Assembly: GCA_945861665.1 (NCBI GenBank)
Contig: CAMAVS010000005.1
Span: 124,001 to 188,000 of the forward strand
Direction: 5' to 3'
From: Chitinophaga pinensis
GTDB taxonomy: Bacteria; Bacteroidota; Bacteroidia; UBA4408
Length of the DNA: 64,000 nt
A program made the position numbers and the translations under genes. Within the stretch, counting starts at the first letter, position 1. Every line of letters starts with the position of its first letter. The notes under the pieces are model-generated. The model was not told the DNA's origin and did not search any database. It saw only the letters and a program-made list of their open reading frames with translations. Shown here one piece after another: positions 44,942 through 53,670 of the stretch.

Positions 44942-46232
44942 ATCGTTTTGATATTCTTTCTTCTAAATAATTATGCAAATCTTCCATTCCTTTAATACTA
45001 TCGAGCACTTCAGAAGCAAAAGCATGCATCAATAATTTTTTAGCACTCGCCTCACTCAATCCGCGTGCACGCAAATAAAATATTTTATCGACATCGAGCT
45101 TACCCGTAGATGTTCCGTGCGAACACTTCACATCATCAGCATATATTTCTAATTGCGGCTTTGTGTTGATGGTGCCATCATCGCTCAATAAAATATTTTT
45201 GTTCGACTGAAAAGCATTTGTTTTTTGTGCATCCTTTCTTACATATATTTTACCATTGAAAGTTGCCGATGATTTATCTTCTATTATTCCTTTGTAAAGT
45301 TCATTGCTATTACAATTTGGTTTGCGATGATCTACCAAAGTGTGGTTATCTACTACTTGATTACCATTAGTTAAATACAATCCGTTTAAGTGTGATTCAA
45401 TGTGCTCACCATCCAATACTATATTCAGATTATTTCTTACAAGTGAACCGCTTAAAGTAAAGGTGTGATTAGAAAAAACACTTTTGCCTTTTTGAACTAC
45501 TTGGGTTGTACTAATTAAGCTTCCTAATTCACATTCATTTTGAATTTTAAAATGACTCACAATAGCATTCGCCTCTACTACAATTTCGGTTAGAGTATTT
45601 GTAAAAGATTTTGCAGATAAATCAACTGTTTCATAGGATTCAACAAATTGAACTTGAGCATTTTCTTCCACAACAATTAAATTACGTGTATTTAAAATGG
45701 TGTTTTCTGAAACAGAGGAAATATGAATAATATGAATAGGCGTTTCAATCACAGCGCTTTTTGCCAAATGAATAAAAACTCCACCAGAAGCAAATGCTGT
45801 ATTCAATGCAATAAATACATCTGAATTTATGTCAGCATATTTCGTATAATGCTTCGTGTACGATTCATCAGAAACAGCTTCGGAAATAGTTAGAATTTGT
45901 AAGCCCTTAGGTAATGAATTTACTTTTGAGGACTCGGAATTAAATTTTCCATTTTCAATAACAACAATAATTGCATCTTTTAAAAACTGAGTACTTTCAA
46001 TTTGTTTTGCAGACAATTTTTTCGAGCTAGAAAAGGCAAAATCCCCTTTCATGGACAATTCTATATTTACATATTTATACTCTTCACTCTTACGATTAGG
46101 AATACCTTGTTTTGAAAAAGCTTCTAATGCTTGCTCACGTAGTTGAATATTATCGAACAATGAATTCTTTGAAGATTCAAATTCGGCAATCAACTTATCC
46201 TTTGTTGTCATTGTTTTTAACTCTGCTTCCAT
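44934..46232 (-). CDS. sufD: Fe-S assembly scaffold subunit SufD
   Basis: SufD forms the SufBC2D scaffold with SufB and SufC. The beta-helix core is followed by DDVKCSHGTSTGKLD, the conserved His/Cys segment, and YLRARGLSEASAKKLLMHAF at the C-terminus. The 432 residues are in range. It begins exactly at the last base of sufC. Confidence 0.94.
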   Translation of the reverse strand: MEAELKTMTTKDKLIAEFESSKNSLFDNIQLREQALEAFSKQGIPNRKSEEYKYVNIELSMKGDFAFSSSKKLSAKQIESTQFLKDAIIVVIENGKFNSESSKVNSLPKGLQILTISEAVSDESYTKHYTKYADINSDVFIALNTAFASGGVFIHLAKSAVIETPIHIIHISSVSENTILNTRNLIVVEENAQVQFVESYETVDLSAKSFTNTLTEIVVEANAIVSHFKIQNECELGSLISTTQVVQKGKSVFSNHTFTLSGSLVRNNLNIVLDGEHIESHLNGLYLTNGNQVVDNHTLVDHRKPNCNSNELYKGIIEDKSSATFNGKIYVRKDAQKTNAFQSNKNILLSDDGTINTKPQLEIYADDVKCSHGTSTGKLDVDKIFYLRARGLSEASAKKLLMHAFASEVLDSIKGMEDLHNYLEERISKRFE

Positions 46233-46984
46233 TAAGCCCCTACTTGCTCTTTAATAAAATCGTATCCCTTTTCTTCCAACTCCAACGCTAATTCTTTCGG
46301 TCCCGATTTTACAATTTTTCCATTGTAAAGAATATGAACCACATCTGGAACTATATAATCCAATAAACGTTGGTAATGCGTAATTACTATGATTGCATTG
46401 TCTTTTGATTTTAGCTTATTTACACCGCCTGCAACAATTCTCAAAGCATCGATATCTAATCCACTATCGGTTTCATCTAAAATTGATAATTTAGGTTCCA
46501 ACATTGCCATTTGAAAAATTTCATTACGCTTTTTTTCACCTCCACTAAACCCTTCATTTACAGAACGACTTGCCAGCTTACCATCCAATTCTACCAACTT
46601 TTGCTTTTCCTTTAACCGTACTAAAAAGTCTTTTGCCTCCATTGGTTCTAAACCTTTGTATGCTCGAATTTCATTTAATGCAATTTTCAAAAAGTTAACA
46701 TTACTAACTCCAGGAATTTCTACGGGGTATTGAAAAGCAAGAAAAACACCTTCTCTGGCTCTATCTTCGGGTAAAAGCTCCAATAAGTCTTTTTCATTGA
46801 ATGTTACAGAACCCTCCGTAACTTCATAATCTTCTCTGCCTGCAAGCACAGCCGATAAGGTACTTTTACCTGAACCGTTTGGACCCATTATAGCGTGAAT
46901 TTCTCCAGCCTTTACTTCCAAATTAACCCCTTTCAGAATTTCTTTTCCGTCAATTGACGCATGTAGATTTTTTATACTTAACAT
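46232..46984 (-). CDS. sufC: Fe-S assembly ATPase SufC
   Basis: SufC is the ABC-type ATPase that drives conformational change in the scaffold. Walker [12 protein letters not shown] is near residue 34, the signature is [14 protein letters not shown], and Walker B is [12 protein letters not shown]. It lies 92 bases downstream of sufB; that gap holds a 10-bp inverted repeat. Confidence 0.96.
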   Translation of the reverse strand: MLSIKNLHASIDGKEILKGVNLEVKAGEIHAIMGPNGSGKSTLSAVLAGREDYEVTEGSVTFNEKDLLELLPEDRAREGVFLAFQYPVEIPGVSNVNFLKIALNEIRAYKGLEPMEAKDFLVRLKEKQKLVELDGKLASRSVNEGFSGGEKKRNEIFQMAMLEPKLSILDETDSGLDIDALRIVAGGVNKLKSKDNAIIVITHYQRLLDYIVPDVVHILYNGKIVKSGPKELALELEEKGYDFIKEQVGA

Positions 46985-46997
46985 AATTTTTATTTTA

Positions 46998-47042
46998 ACA
47001 CAGAGACCGCTAAGTTATTGGAGTTTCACAGAGTCTCTGTGT
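46998..47042. repeat. CTCTGTG-type inverted repeat between sufB and sufC
   Basis: ACACAGAGAC (46998-47007) and GTCTCTGTGT (47033-47042) are perfect 10-bp inverted arms around 25 bases. Short CTCTGTG-rich intergenic repeats are common in environmental bacterial genomes. In the suf mRNA this could fold into a hairpin between the two cistrons. Confidence 0.6.
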
Positions 47043-47076
47043 ATCCCTTTTCCTTTGTTAATCAGTGTTTAATTTT

Positions 47077-48528
47077 TTACCCAACACTACCCTCCAAAGA
47101 AACAGCCAACAACTTCTGCGCTTCAACTGCAAATTCCATTGGCAATTTATTTAATACTTCTTTGCAATATCCATTTACAATTAAACCAATTGCTTTTTCA
47201 TTGTCGATTCCACGCGATTTACAATAAAACAACTGGTCTTCGCCAATTTTGGAAGTCGTTGCTTCGTGTTCAACAACAGCAGTCTTATCCTTAATTTCGA
47301 TGTATGGAAAAGTATGTGCTCCACATTTATCGCCCATCAATAAACTATCGCATTGCGAAAAATTTCGTGCATTGGTAGCCCCTTTTGAAATCCTAACCAA
47401 ACCTCTGTAACTATTATTGCTAAACCCTGCCGAAATCCCTTTTGATATAATTGTGCTTCTTGTATTTTTTCCAAGATGCATCATTTTTGTACCTGTATCT
47501 GCCTGCTGATAATTATTTGTAACAGCTACAGAATAAAATTCGCCAACTGAGTTATCGCCTTTTAAAATTACGGACGGGTATTTCCAAGTAACAGCAGAAC
47601 CGGTTTCTACTTGTGTCCATGAAATCTTAGAATTATCTTCCAAACAAATTCCGCGCTTGGTTACAAAATTGAAAATCCCTCCTTTGCCATTCTTATCTCC
47701 CGGGTACCAATTTTGTACAGTACTATATTTTACTTCTGCATTTTTGTGCGTTACAATTTCCACTACTGCTGCGTGTAATTGATTCTCATCGCGCATTGGA
47801 GCGGTACAACCTTCGAGGTAACTAACGTATGACCCTTCGTCTGCAATAATTAAAGTGCGTTCAAACTGTCCGGTACCGGATGAGTTTATACGAAAATAGG
47901 TAGACAACTCCATAGGGCAACGAACCCCTTTTGGAATGTAACAGAAAGAGCCGTCAGTGAAAACAGCTGAATTTAATGCTGCATAAAAATTATCGGTATA
48001 AGGCACCACCGAACTCATATATTTTTTAATCAACTCGGGGTGTTCCTGAACAGCCTCGCCAAAAGAGCAAAAAATAATTCCCTTTTCCAATAAGGTTTCC
48101 TTGAAAGTTGTTTTTACTGAAATGCTATCCATTACTATATCTACTGCAATTCTGCTTTCAACTCCACTTAATCGTTTTTGCTCCTCGATTGAGATTCCTA
48201 ATTTTTCGAATGTTTTTAATAATTCCGGATCAACTTCATCCAAACTATTTAATTGCACTTTTGGTTTGGGGGCAGAATAATAAATAATGTCTTGAAAATT
48301 TGGTTGGGGGTATGAAACATGTGCCCAGTGAGGCTCATCCAGTGTTAACCAATAGCGAAATGCTTTTAATCGGTATTCTAACATCCAGTTAGGCTCATTC
48401 TTCTTTTTTGAAATAAAGCGAATAATATCTTCATTCAAACCCTTTGGCGCATTGTCAGCTTCAATATCGGTAACAAAACCGTATTTGTAATCACTGTTAA
48501 TTTGCTCTTCTAAAACTTCATTGCTCAT
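47077..48528 (-). CDS. sufB: Fe-S assembly scaffold subunit SufB
   Basis: SufB carries the nascent cluster in the SufBCD complex. Characteristic parts are WRAL-like [34 protein letters not shown] with the conserved Cys, and [20 protein letters not shown]. At 483 residues it is of typical size. It is the second gene of the operon after the HesB-like protein. Confidence 0.96.
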   Translation of the reverse strand: MSNEVLEEQINSDYKYGFVTDIEADNAPKGLNEDIIRFISKKKNEPNWMLEYRLKAFRYWLTLDEPHWAHVSYPQPNFQDIIYYSAPKPKVQLNSLDEVDPELLKTFEKLGISIEEQKRLSGVESRIAVDIVMDSISVKTTFKETLLEKGIIFCSFGEAVQEHPELIKKYMSSVVPYTDNFYAALNSAVFTDGSFCYIPKGVRCPMELSTYFRINSSGTGQFERTLIIADEGSYVSYLEGCTAPMRDENQLHAAVVEIVTHKNAEVKYSTVQNWYPGDKNGKGGIFNFVTKRGICLEDNSKISWTQVETGSAVTWKYPSVILKGDNSVGEFYSVAVTNNYQQADTGTKMMHLGKNTRSTIISKGISAGFSNNSYRGLVRISKGATNARNFSQCDSLLMGDKCGAHTFPYIEIKDKTAVVEHEATTSKIGEDQLFYCKSRGIDNEKAIGLIVNGYCKEVLNKLPMEFAVEAQKLLAVSLEGSVG

Positions 48529-48538
48529 TGTATTTTTA

Positions 48539-48572
48539 TCACTAAGATCACTAAGTATAACACTTAGTGGTT
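48539..48572. repeat. CTTAGTG-type inverted repeat between hesB-like gene and sufB
   Basis: CACTAAGT (48549-48556) and ACTTAGTG (48562-48569) form an 8-bp inverted pair, preceded by another CACTAAG. It is related in style to the CTCTGTG repeat at 46998, so both gaps around sufB carry one. Confidence 0.5.
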
Positions 48573-48577
48573 AATTT

Positions 48578-48904
48578 TTAAACACTAAAACTTTCTCCGC
48601 AACCGCAAGTTCTGCTTGCATTCGGATTATTAAACATAAATCCTTTACCATTCAAACCACCTGAATAATCAAGCTCCGTTCCTATCAAGTATAAAAAACT
48701 TTTCTTATCTACAACCACTGTTATTCCTTTGTCCTCAAATTTTTGGTCCCCATCTTTAGGAATCGTATCGAACTCCAGTTTATAGGATAGGCCAGAGCAC
48801 CCCCCCCCTTCAACTCCTACTCGAATAAAGGATCCTTCTGGCTTGTTATCTTCCTTCATCAATTGAAGGACGTGCTCCTTGGCATTATTTGATACTGTTA
48901 TCAT
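48578..48904 (-). CDS. HesB/IscA/SufA-type A-type Fe-S carrier
   Basis: The 108-residue A-type carrier shows the three cluster-binding cysteines: one in GGGCSGLSY and two in RTCGCGESFSV. It accepts clusters from SufBCD and hands them to apoproteins. It leads the suf operon, directly downstream of the promoter and palindrome. Confidence 0.94.
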   Translation of the reverse strand: MITVSNNAKEHVLQLMKEDNKPEGSFIRVGVEGGGCSGLSYKLEFDTIPKDGDQKFEDKGITVVVDKKSFLYLIGTELDYSGGLNGKGFMFNNPNASRTCGCGESFSV

Positions 48905-48924
48905 AGCATTTGTTTTACTGTTTT

Positions 48925-48945
48925 TATTTAGACCAAATCTAAATA
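48925..48945. promoter_or_regulatory. 21-bp palindromic operator of the suf operon
   Basis: TATTTAGA-CCAAA-TCTAAATA is a perfect 8-bp inverted repeat with a 5-base centre. It sits between the -7 element (48951-48958, minus strand) and the first gene, over the expected start site, where a bound repressor would block transcription. The half-site resembles DtxR/MntR-family boxes, but the regulator is not in the window. Confidence 0.65.
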
Positions 48946-48950
48946 CGGTA

Positions 48951-48958
48951 CAAAAATA
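48951..48958 (-). promoter_or_regulatory. -7 promoter element of the suf operon
   Basis: The minus strand reads TATTTTTG, matching TAnnTTTG, directly upstream of the palindrome and 47 bases before the first ATG. Confidence 0.6.
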
Positions 48959-49041
48959 CCTAAAAAAAGGTATTGTAACAAGAGTAAATTGCTGTTTTTA
49001 GACGAATGACACAATTATGACAACTAACAATAATTTGTTTT

Positions 49042-49049
49042 TACTTTTG
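49042..49049 (+). promoter_or_regulatory. -7 promoter element of hemE
   Basis: TACTTTTG matches the -7 consensus and ends four bases before the hemE ATG, so the transcript would have little or no leader. Confidence 0.55.
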
Positions 49050-49053
49050 TGGG

Positions 49054-50094
49054 ATGACATTAAAAAATGATTTAATTATACGAGCTGCCCTTGGAGAGAA
49101 AGTTGAGCGCACTCCCGTTTGGTTGATGCGTCAAGCAGGCAGGATTCTACCTGAATACAGGGCCATCAGGTCAAAAATGGGAGGATTTATTGAACTTGTA
49201 AAATCACCCGAATTTGCTTGTGAAGTAAGTATTCAACCTGTAGATATTTTAGGTGTAGATGCAGCGATTATATTCTCAGATATATTGGTTATTCCGGAAG
49301 CAATGGGCTTATCATATAAAATGGTTGAAAGCAAAGGTCCTTGGTTTGAAAAAACAATACACAACTTAAGCGATATAGAAGCACTAGGAATAGCTTCGGA
49401 AGAAAATTATTCGTATGTTTTAGATGCCATAAAGCTTACGAAAAAAGAGTTGAACAACAGAGTTCCATTGATTGGTTTTGCTGGTGCACCTTGGACTATT
49501 TTTGCTTATATGGTTGAAGGAAGTGGATCAAAAACCTTTTCACAAGCAAAAAAATTCTTATACACACAGCCTGAGTTATCGCATCGTTTGTTACAAAAAA
49601 TTACAGATAGTACCATTAACTACTTGCGTTCACAAATAAATACTGGCACCGATATGATACAGTTATTCGATAGCTGGGCGGGGATATTAAGTTCTGCTCA
49701 ATACACCGAATTTGCTCTAGCTTATATTAGTAAAATTTGCGATGCTCTGAAAAAATCGCACCCAAATACACCCATAACTGTCTTCGCAAAAGGAGCCTTT
49801 TTTGCACTGAAAGAAATGTCAGATTTAAATTGTGACACAATTGGACTCGACTGGAATATGTCAATAAAACATAGCAGAGTAGATGTTGGAAATAACAAAA
49901 CCTTGCAAGGAAATATGGACCCTTGCTTACTCTATTCAGACAATGCTACCATAAAAAAAGAAACCGAAAAAATGCTGTTTGAATTTGGACCAAATAGATA
50001 CATCGCCAATTTAGGTCACGGACTTTACCCCGATATAGAAAAAGAAAAAGTGATTTATTTTGTTGAAACGATAAAAAATTACAAACACTCGTAA
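49054..50094 (+). CDS. hemE: Uroporphyrinogen decarboxylase
   Basis: HemE removes four carboxyl groups from uroporphyrinogen III in heme synthesis. The N-terminal [20 protein letters not shown] is the active-site signature, and [16 protein letters not shown] and GNMDPCLLY are also family-specific. The 346 residues are complete. It is divergent from the suf operon; both encode iron-consuming pathways. Confidence 0.97.
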   Translation: MTLKNDLIIRAALGEKVERTPVWLMRQAGRILPEYRAIRSKMGGFIELVKSPEFACEVSIQPVDILGVDAAIIFSDILVIPEAMGLSYKMVESKGPWFEKTIHNLSDIEALGIASEENYSYVLDAIKLTKKELNNRVPLIGFAGAPWTIFAYMVEGSGSKTFSQAKKFLYTQPELSHRLLQKITDSTINYLRSQINTGTDMIQLFDSWAGILSSAQYTEFALAYISKICDALKKSHPNTPITVFAKGAFFALKEMSDLNCDTIGLDWNMSIKHSRVDVGNNKTLQGNMDPCLLYSDNATIKKETEKMLFEFGPNRYIANLGHGLYPDIEKEKVIYFVETIKNYKHS

Positions 50095-50128
50095 AAAACA
50101 ACCACTTTTATAAATGGCGTTCATTAAT

Positions 50129-50158
50129 TTTGAAATAAAGACAATAGTGTTACTTTTG
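50129..50158 (+). promoter_or_regulatory. Promoter of the lipoprotein-VTC-DUF4956 gene set
   Basis: TTTG (50129-50132) and TACTTTTG (50151-50158) are separated by 18 bases, an exact -33/-7 pair, 52 bases before the first ATG. Confidence 0.75.
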
Positions 50159-50209
50159 TCTATAGTAAAACCTTAATATTTAATTAACACAAAAAATAAA
50201 TAAATTTAT

Positions 50210-50959
50210 ATGAAAATGCAATTTAAATATATCGTTGCACTTGGAGTAATTACTGTTGGCTTTAATGCTTGTAAAAAAGGTGAGGGTGAAGGTGGCGGAG
50301 CAATTATAAAAGGAGTATTAACTGCAAGTAATGTGCACTCTGTTAGTTCTGGCTCTGAGCCTGAAGCAAACACCACTATTTTTATCAGCTACGGTGCCGA
50401 TAGAATGATAGCTGACAAATCTGTTAAAACTGGCACAGATGGTTCATTTGAGATTCCCTATTTACGAAAAGGCACCTATAAAATATTTGCTTATTCATTG
50501 GATCCTGCACTTGCAAACCCCTCTACCAATGTTGCGAACAATCCTATTTTAACACCTGTAGAAAAAACAATAGAAGTAACTGATAAGACTGGCTCATATG
50601 ATGTTACCGATTTTGTAATCAACAAAGACGCTGACGATGGAGGCTCTGCATCTATTAAAGGAAGAGTTTTTGCACATTACCACGACAGCAAATTTCAGGT
50701 AGTAACAGGTTCTGATTACCATGCGGATGAGGATGTATACATTAATTTCGGTGAAAATGTCAACTACGGCACAAAAGTAGAGACTTCTCCTGACGGTTCA
50801 TTTATATTTAATTATATGCGAAAAGGTAAATACTCAGTATATGTTTATTCAAGAGATACTTTGCCAAATCCCGACCATAAAACAGCTGTGAAAATGACAT
50901 TCGAGATTACCGATAAAGCTCAGGTGAAAGATTTAGGGACATTTATCATAAGGAAATAA
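50210..50959 (+). CDS. Lipoprotein with two tandem beta-sandwich repeats
   Basis: A lipobox GFNAC at residues 18-22 predicts lipidation and membrane anchoring, followed by a Gly/Glu linker. Two homologous repeats follow (about 30-140 and 145-249). Each has IKG near the start, a (T/S)xDGSF turn, then YLRKGTYKIFAYS or YMRKGKYSVYVYS, a pattern like carboxypeptidase-regulatory/Cna-B prealbumin-like folds. No catalytic site is seen. It heads a set of five close or overlapping genes. Confidence 0.75.
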   Translation: MKMQFKYIVALGVITVGFNACKKGEGEGGGAIIKGVLTASNVHSVSSGSEPEANTTIFISYGADRMIADKSVKTGTDGSFEIPYLRKGTYKIFAYSLDPALANPSTNVANNPILTPVEKTIEVTDKTGSYDVTDFVINKDADDGGSASIKGRVFAHYHDSKFQVVTGSDYHADEDVYINFGENVNYGTKVETSPDGSFIFNYMRKGKYSVYVYSRDTLPNPDHKTAVKMTFEITDKAQVKDLGTFIIRK

Positions 50960-50960
50960 T

Positions 50961-51539
50961 ATGAGAATTAGGCTTTTATTATCAAGCATCACACTTTTAT
51001 GTTTCTTTTCGTTTTATTCTGTTGCTCAAAGCAAAAAGAATATCAAAAAAAATAAAGTAAAATCAACTTCTGTTACTACTACTGAAGATATTAAAGGTGC
51101 TCAGCAAACATTCAAAGATACTTATGAAGAGTATGATTCAGAGGGCAATACCATAGTAGATATTGAATACAATCCGGATGGTACATTCAAAAAAAAGGAA
51201 ACATATAAGTTCAATAAGAATGGAGATGTTTTAGAACACGTAGTGTACGGAACTAAAGGAGAAATTAAAAAATCTACCACGATGAAATATAGCGCATTGT
51301 TTGATAAGATTGAAGAATTACGCTATGAAGGAGTAGCTAATAAATTAGTTGAGAGGGAGGCATATACCTACAATGCTCAAGGGCAAAGAACCTCTGAGGT
51401 AACCTTGGACGGGAATGGTGTATTGATTAAAAAAGCAATTTATACTTACGATAAAAAAGGATTGAAACTGGAAAAGAAAACCGTAGACGGGAAGGATAAA
51501 TTATTATCGGATAAAAAATATAACTACGGGTATAAATAA
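50961..51539 (+). CDS. Exported protein with YD/RHS-like repeats
   Basis: A signal peptide ending SVAQ is followed by a Lys-rich stretch. From about residue 50 there are five or six short units with aromatic and Gly/Asp turns (EYDSEGNT, YNPDGTFKKK, FNKNGDVLE, YNAQGQRTSE, YDKKGLKLEK), similar to YD or antitoxin-like beta repeats. Function unknown. It starts one base after the lipoprotein stop and ends directly before the VTC gene. Confidence 0.65.
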   Translation: MRIRLLLSSITLLCFFSFYSVAQSKKNIKKNKVKSTSVTTTEDIKGAQQTFKDTYEEYDSEGNTIVDIEYNPDGTFKKKETYKFNKNGDVLEHVVYGTKGEIKKSTTMKYSALFDKIEELRYEGVANKLVEREAYTYNAQGQRTSEVTLDGNGVLIKKAIYTYDKKGLKLEKKTVDGKDKLLSDKKYNYGYK

Positions 51540-52310
51540 ATGGTAGATACAATAAGAAACATTATTTCAGATTTCAGGCCAATCACTTTAACAGAGATGG
51601 ATGGTGTTAAACTGTTAGACAGAACAGATACAAAATTTATTTTTCCTATTAGCAAATTACCGAGTGTGCTGAATTTTGTTGCAGAACATTATAGGGTGTT
51701 AGAAGTTGAAAATAGTAGGATAACGGATTACGAAACATTATATTTTGACACACCTGATTGGCAGCTTTACACAAAGCATCATAATCAAATATTAAACAGG
51801 TATAAAATTAGAACAAGAAAATACGTGAACTCCAATTTGCATTTTTTTGAAATAAAATATAAAAATAATAAAGGGCGTACTATCAAGAGTAGGGTTAAAC
51901 AAAAATCAATTGAAAACCAAATAACTGATATAGCTAAAATGTTGCTGGAGGAAAACACAAGTCTTCTTTCAAGTCAATTAGTTCCTGCTTTATGGGTTAA
52001 CTACTCACGCATTACTTTTGTGAACAACAACCTGGAAGAAAGGGTTACAATCGACTTAAACCTTACTTTTAAGAAAGAGAATAAAGAGAAAAAATACGAA
52101 ACACTTGTTATTGCAGAATTAAAACAAGACAAAGCTCGTTCACGCTCCCTATTTTTGAAGGCCATGAACCAGTACCGTATCAAACGAAATTCAATCAGCA
52201 AATATTGCTTAGGAGTAACCCAATTGATTTCTGAAGTAAAAAAGAATAATTTTAAACCGAAAATTTTAACCCTTAATAAAATATTATATGCTTTACCACA
52301 TTCTGCTTGA
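51540..52310 (+). CDS. VTC-domain polyphosphate-polymerase-like protein
   Basis: The 256-residue protein has the VTC/CYTH tunnel fold. LLDRTDTKFIFP at the start, RYKIRTRKY, FFEIKYKNNKGRTIKSR, ERVTIDLNL and VIAELKQDK supply the basic and acidic residues lining the tunnel. Eukaryotic Vtc4 uses this domain to polymerise ATP phosphate into polyphosphate. Bacterial homologues beside DUF4956 are uncharacterised as far as I know, so polyphosphate synthesis or triphosphate binding is inferred. No membrane helix. Confidence 0.85.
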   Translation: MVDTIRNIISDFRPITLTEMDGVKLLDRTDTKFIFPISKLPSVLNFVAEHYRVLEVENSRITDYETLYFDTPDWQLYTKHHNQILNRYKIRTRKYVNSNLHFFEIKYKNNKGRTIKSRVKQKSIENQITDIAKMLLEENTSLLSSQLVPALWVNYSRITFVNNNLEERVTIDLNLTFKKENKEKKYETLVIAELKQDKARSRSLFLKAMNQYRIKRNSISKYCLGVTQLISEVKKNNFKPKILTLNKILYALPHSA

Positions 52311-52932
52311 TGCAGCAAACGAGGCTTTAGATCCAGCAGTAACATCCATGTTTTTTGACAAATTGAATGAAAAATTCTTTGTGCGTTTATTAATTGACTT
52401 AGTGGCTGTTTTCTGCCTCATTCGTTTAATATACTACCCACTTTACAAAAATAAAGAATTCTTTTTTACCTTTTTTATGTTCAATATCATCATCTACTTA
52501 CTTACGTATGTGTTGAACAAAGTGGATATGTCGACTGGAGCGGCTTTTGGTTTGTTTGCTGTTTTTTCACTGCTTCGCTATAGAACGGAAGATATTACTC
52601 CAAAAGATATGACCTATCTTTTTACTGTGATCGCAATGGGACTTATTGGTTCAGTAATGAAAGGCACCTATTTTGAGATGGCCTTGGTTGAATGCATTAT
52701 AATTGGTGCTGTATATGCATTGGATAGCAATTTGTTCCTTAGAAAGGAAATTATTAAAAATATACAATACGAAAATATTGATATGATTAAACCTGAACAT
52801 CACGCTGACTTACTGGAAGATTTAAAAAAAAGAACAGGCTTGAGTATTCATAAAATCACAATAGGAAAGGTTGACTTTTTGCGCGACACTGCGATTATTA
52901 AAATATACTATTATGAGGACCTTCAAAAATAA
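52288..52932 (+). CDS. DUF4956 membrane protein
   Basis: About four membrane helices in the first 150 residues, with the conserved cytosolic loop FGLFAVFSLLRYRTEDITPK between helices, mark DUF4956. The C-terminal 60 residues form a small soluble domain. The ATG at 52288 lies 23 bases inside the VTC gene; a second start at 52351 is possible. VTC-DUF4956 adjacency is common in bacteria and argues for a joint function, perhaps a membrane channel or anchor for a VTC product. Confidence 0.87.
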   Translation: MLYHILLDAANEALDPAVTSMFFDKLNEKFFVRLLIDLVAVFCLIRLIYYPLYKNKEFFFTFFMFNIIIYLLTYVLNKVDMSTGAAFGLFAVFSLLRYRTEDITPKDMTYLFTVIAMGLIGSVMKGTYFEMALVECIIIGAVYALDSNLFLRKEIIKNIQYENIDMIKPEHHADLLEDLKKRTGLSIHKITIGKVDFLRDTAIIKIYYYEDLQK

Positions 52933-53641
52933 AATAGCTTTATATGCAGCTTTAACATTTTGCTTTTTATCCTTTTCTAACATTTTTTTGTATGCTCAAG
53001 TAGATGATGATAATGGTAGAGTTAATAAGGATGCGATGTTATGGTCAACTATAAGTTTAGAGAAAAAGATAACCCAACGTTTATCCATTAACATTGATGA
53101 AGAATTAAGGCTTCTTAATAACTTTAATCAGATAAATTTAAATTATATGAATTTTGGTAGCTATTTTGCTATCGATAAGCACTTTAAGGTAGGAGTTGTA
53201 TATCGCTGGATTGAAAAAAATAATTTTGATGGCAGCTATAGTCACAGAAATCGTTTCTACGTAGATGCAACTTATAAAACAAAAATTAAATCTGTAACAT
53301 TTGCCTATAGAACTCGTCTTCAAACACAAGTAAGGGATTACTATTCCAGTTTTGATGGTCGTATTCCCGAAAGCTATTGGAGAAATAAATTTGATTTAAA
53401 ATTCGATATCAATAAGCCAATTACACCCTATATTGGTGCCGAATTCAGGTATCAGTTTCCGAATATGCGTTTAAAGGAAGCAAATAACGAATTTAACAGA
53501 GGAAGGTATTATGCAGGATTTAATTATAAAATAAGCGACAAATACAGTTGCGGTGCGTACTATTTATATCAAAGAGAATTTAATATAAATAATCCCGAAA
53601 GAGACCACGTTTACGGGCTTGAGTTCGGAATTACATTATAG
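52913..53641 (+). CDS. DUF2490 outer-membrane barrel
   Basis: A signal peptide (MRTFKNKIALYAALTF... ending LYAQ) precedes a repetitive amphipathic strand pattern typical of DUF2490 barrels: LWSTISLEKKITQRLSINID, FKVGVVYRWIEKN, GLEFGITL at the end. The frame runs upstream to 52871, but the ATG at 52913 gives the natural signal sequence and 242 residues, overlapping the DUF4956 end by 20 bases. Probable role in the outer membrane of the same system. Confidence 0.82.
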   Translation: MRTFKNKIALYAALTFCFLSFSNIFLYAQVDDDNGRVNKDAMLWSTISLEKKITQRLSINIDEELRLLNNFNQINLNYMNFGSYFAIDKHFKVGVVYRWIEKNNFDGSYSHRNRFYVDATYKTKIKSVTFAYRTRLQTQVRDYYSSFDGRIPESYWRNKFDLKFDINKPITPYIGAEFRYQFPNMRLKEANNEFNRGRYYAGFNYKISDKYSCGAYYLYQREFNINNPERDHVYGLEFGITL

Positions 53642-53670
53642 CCAAAACCTGCGAATATTTTCTTTCAAAT

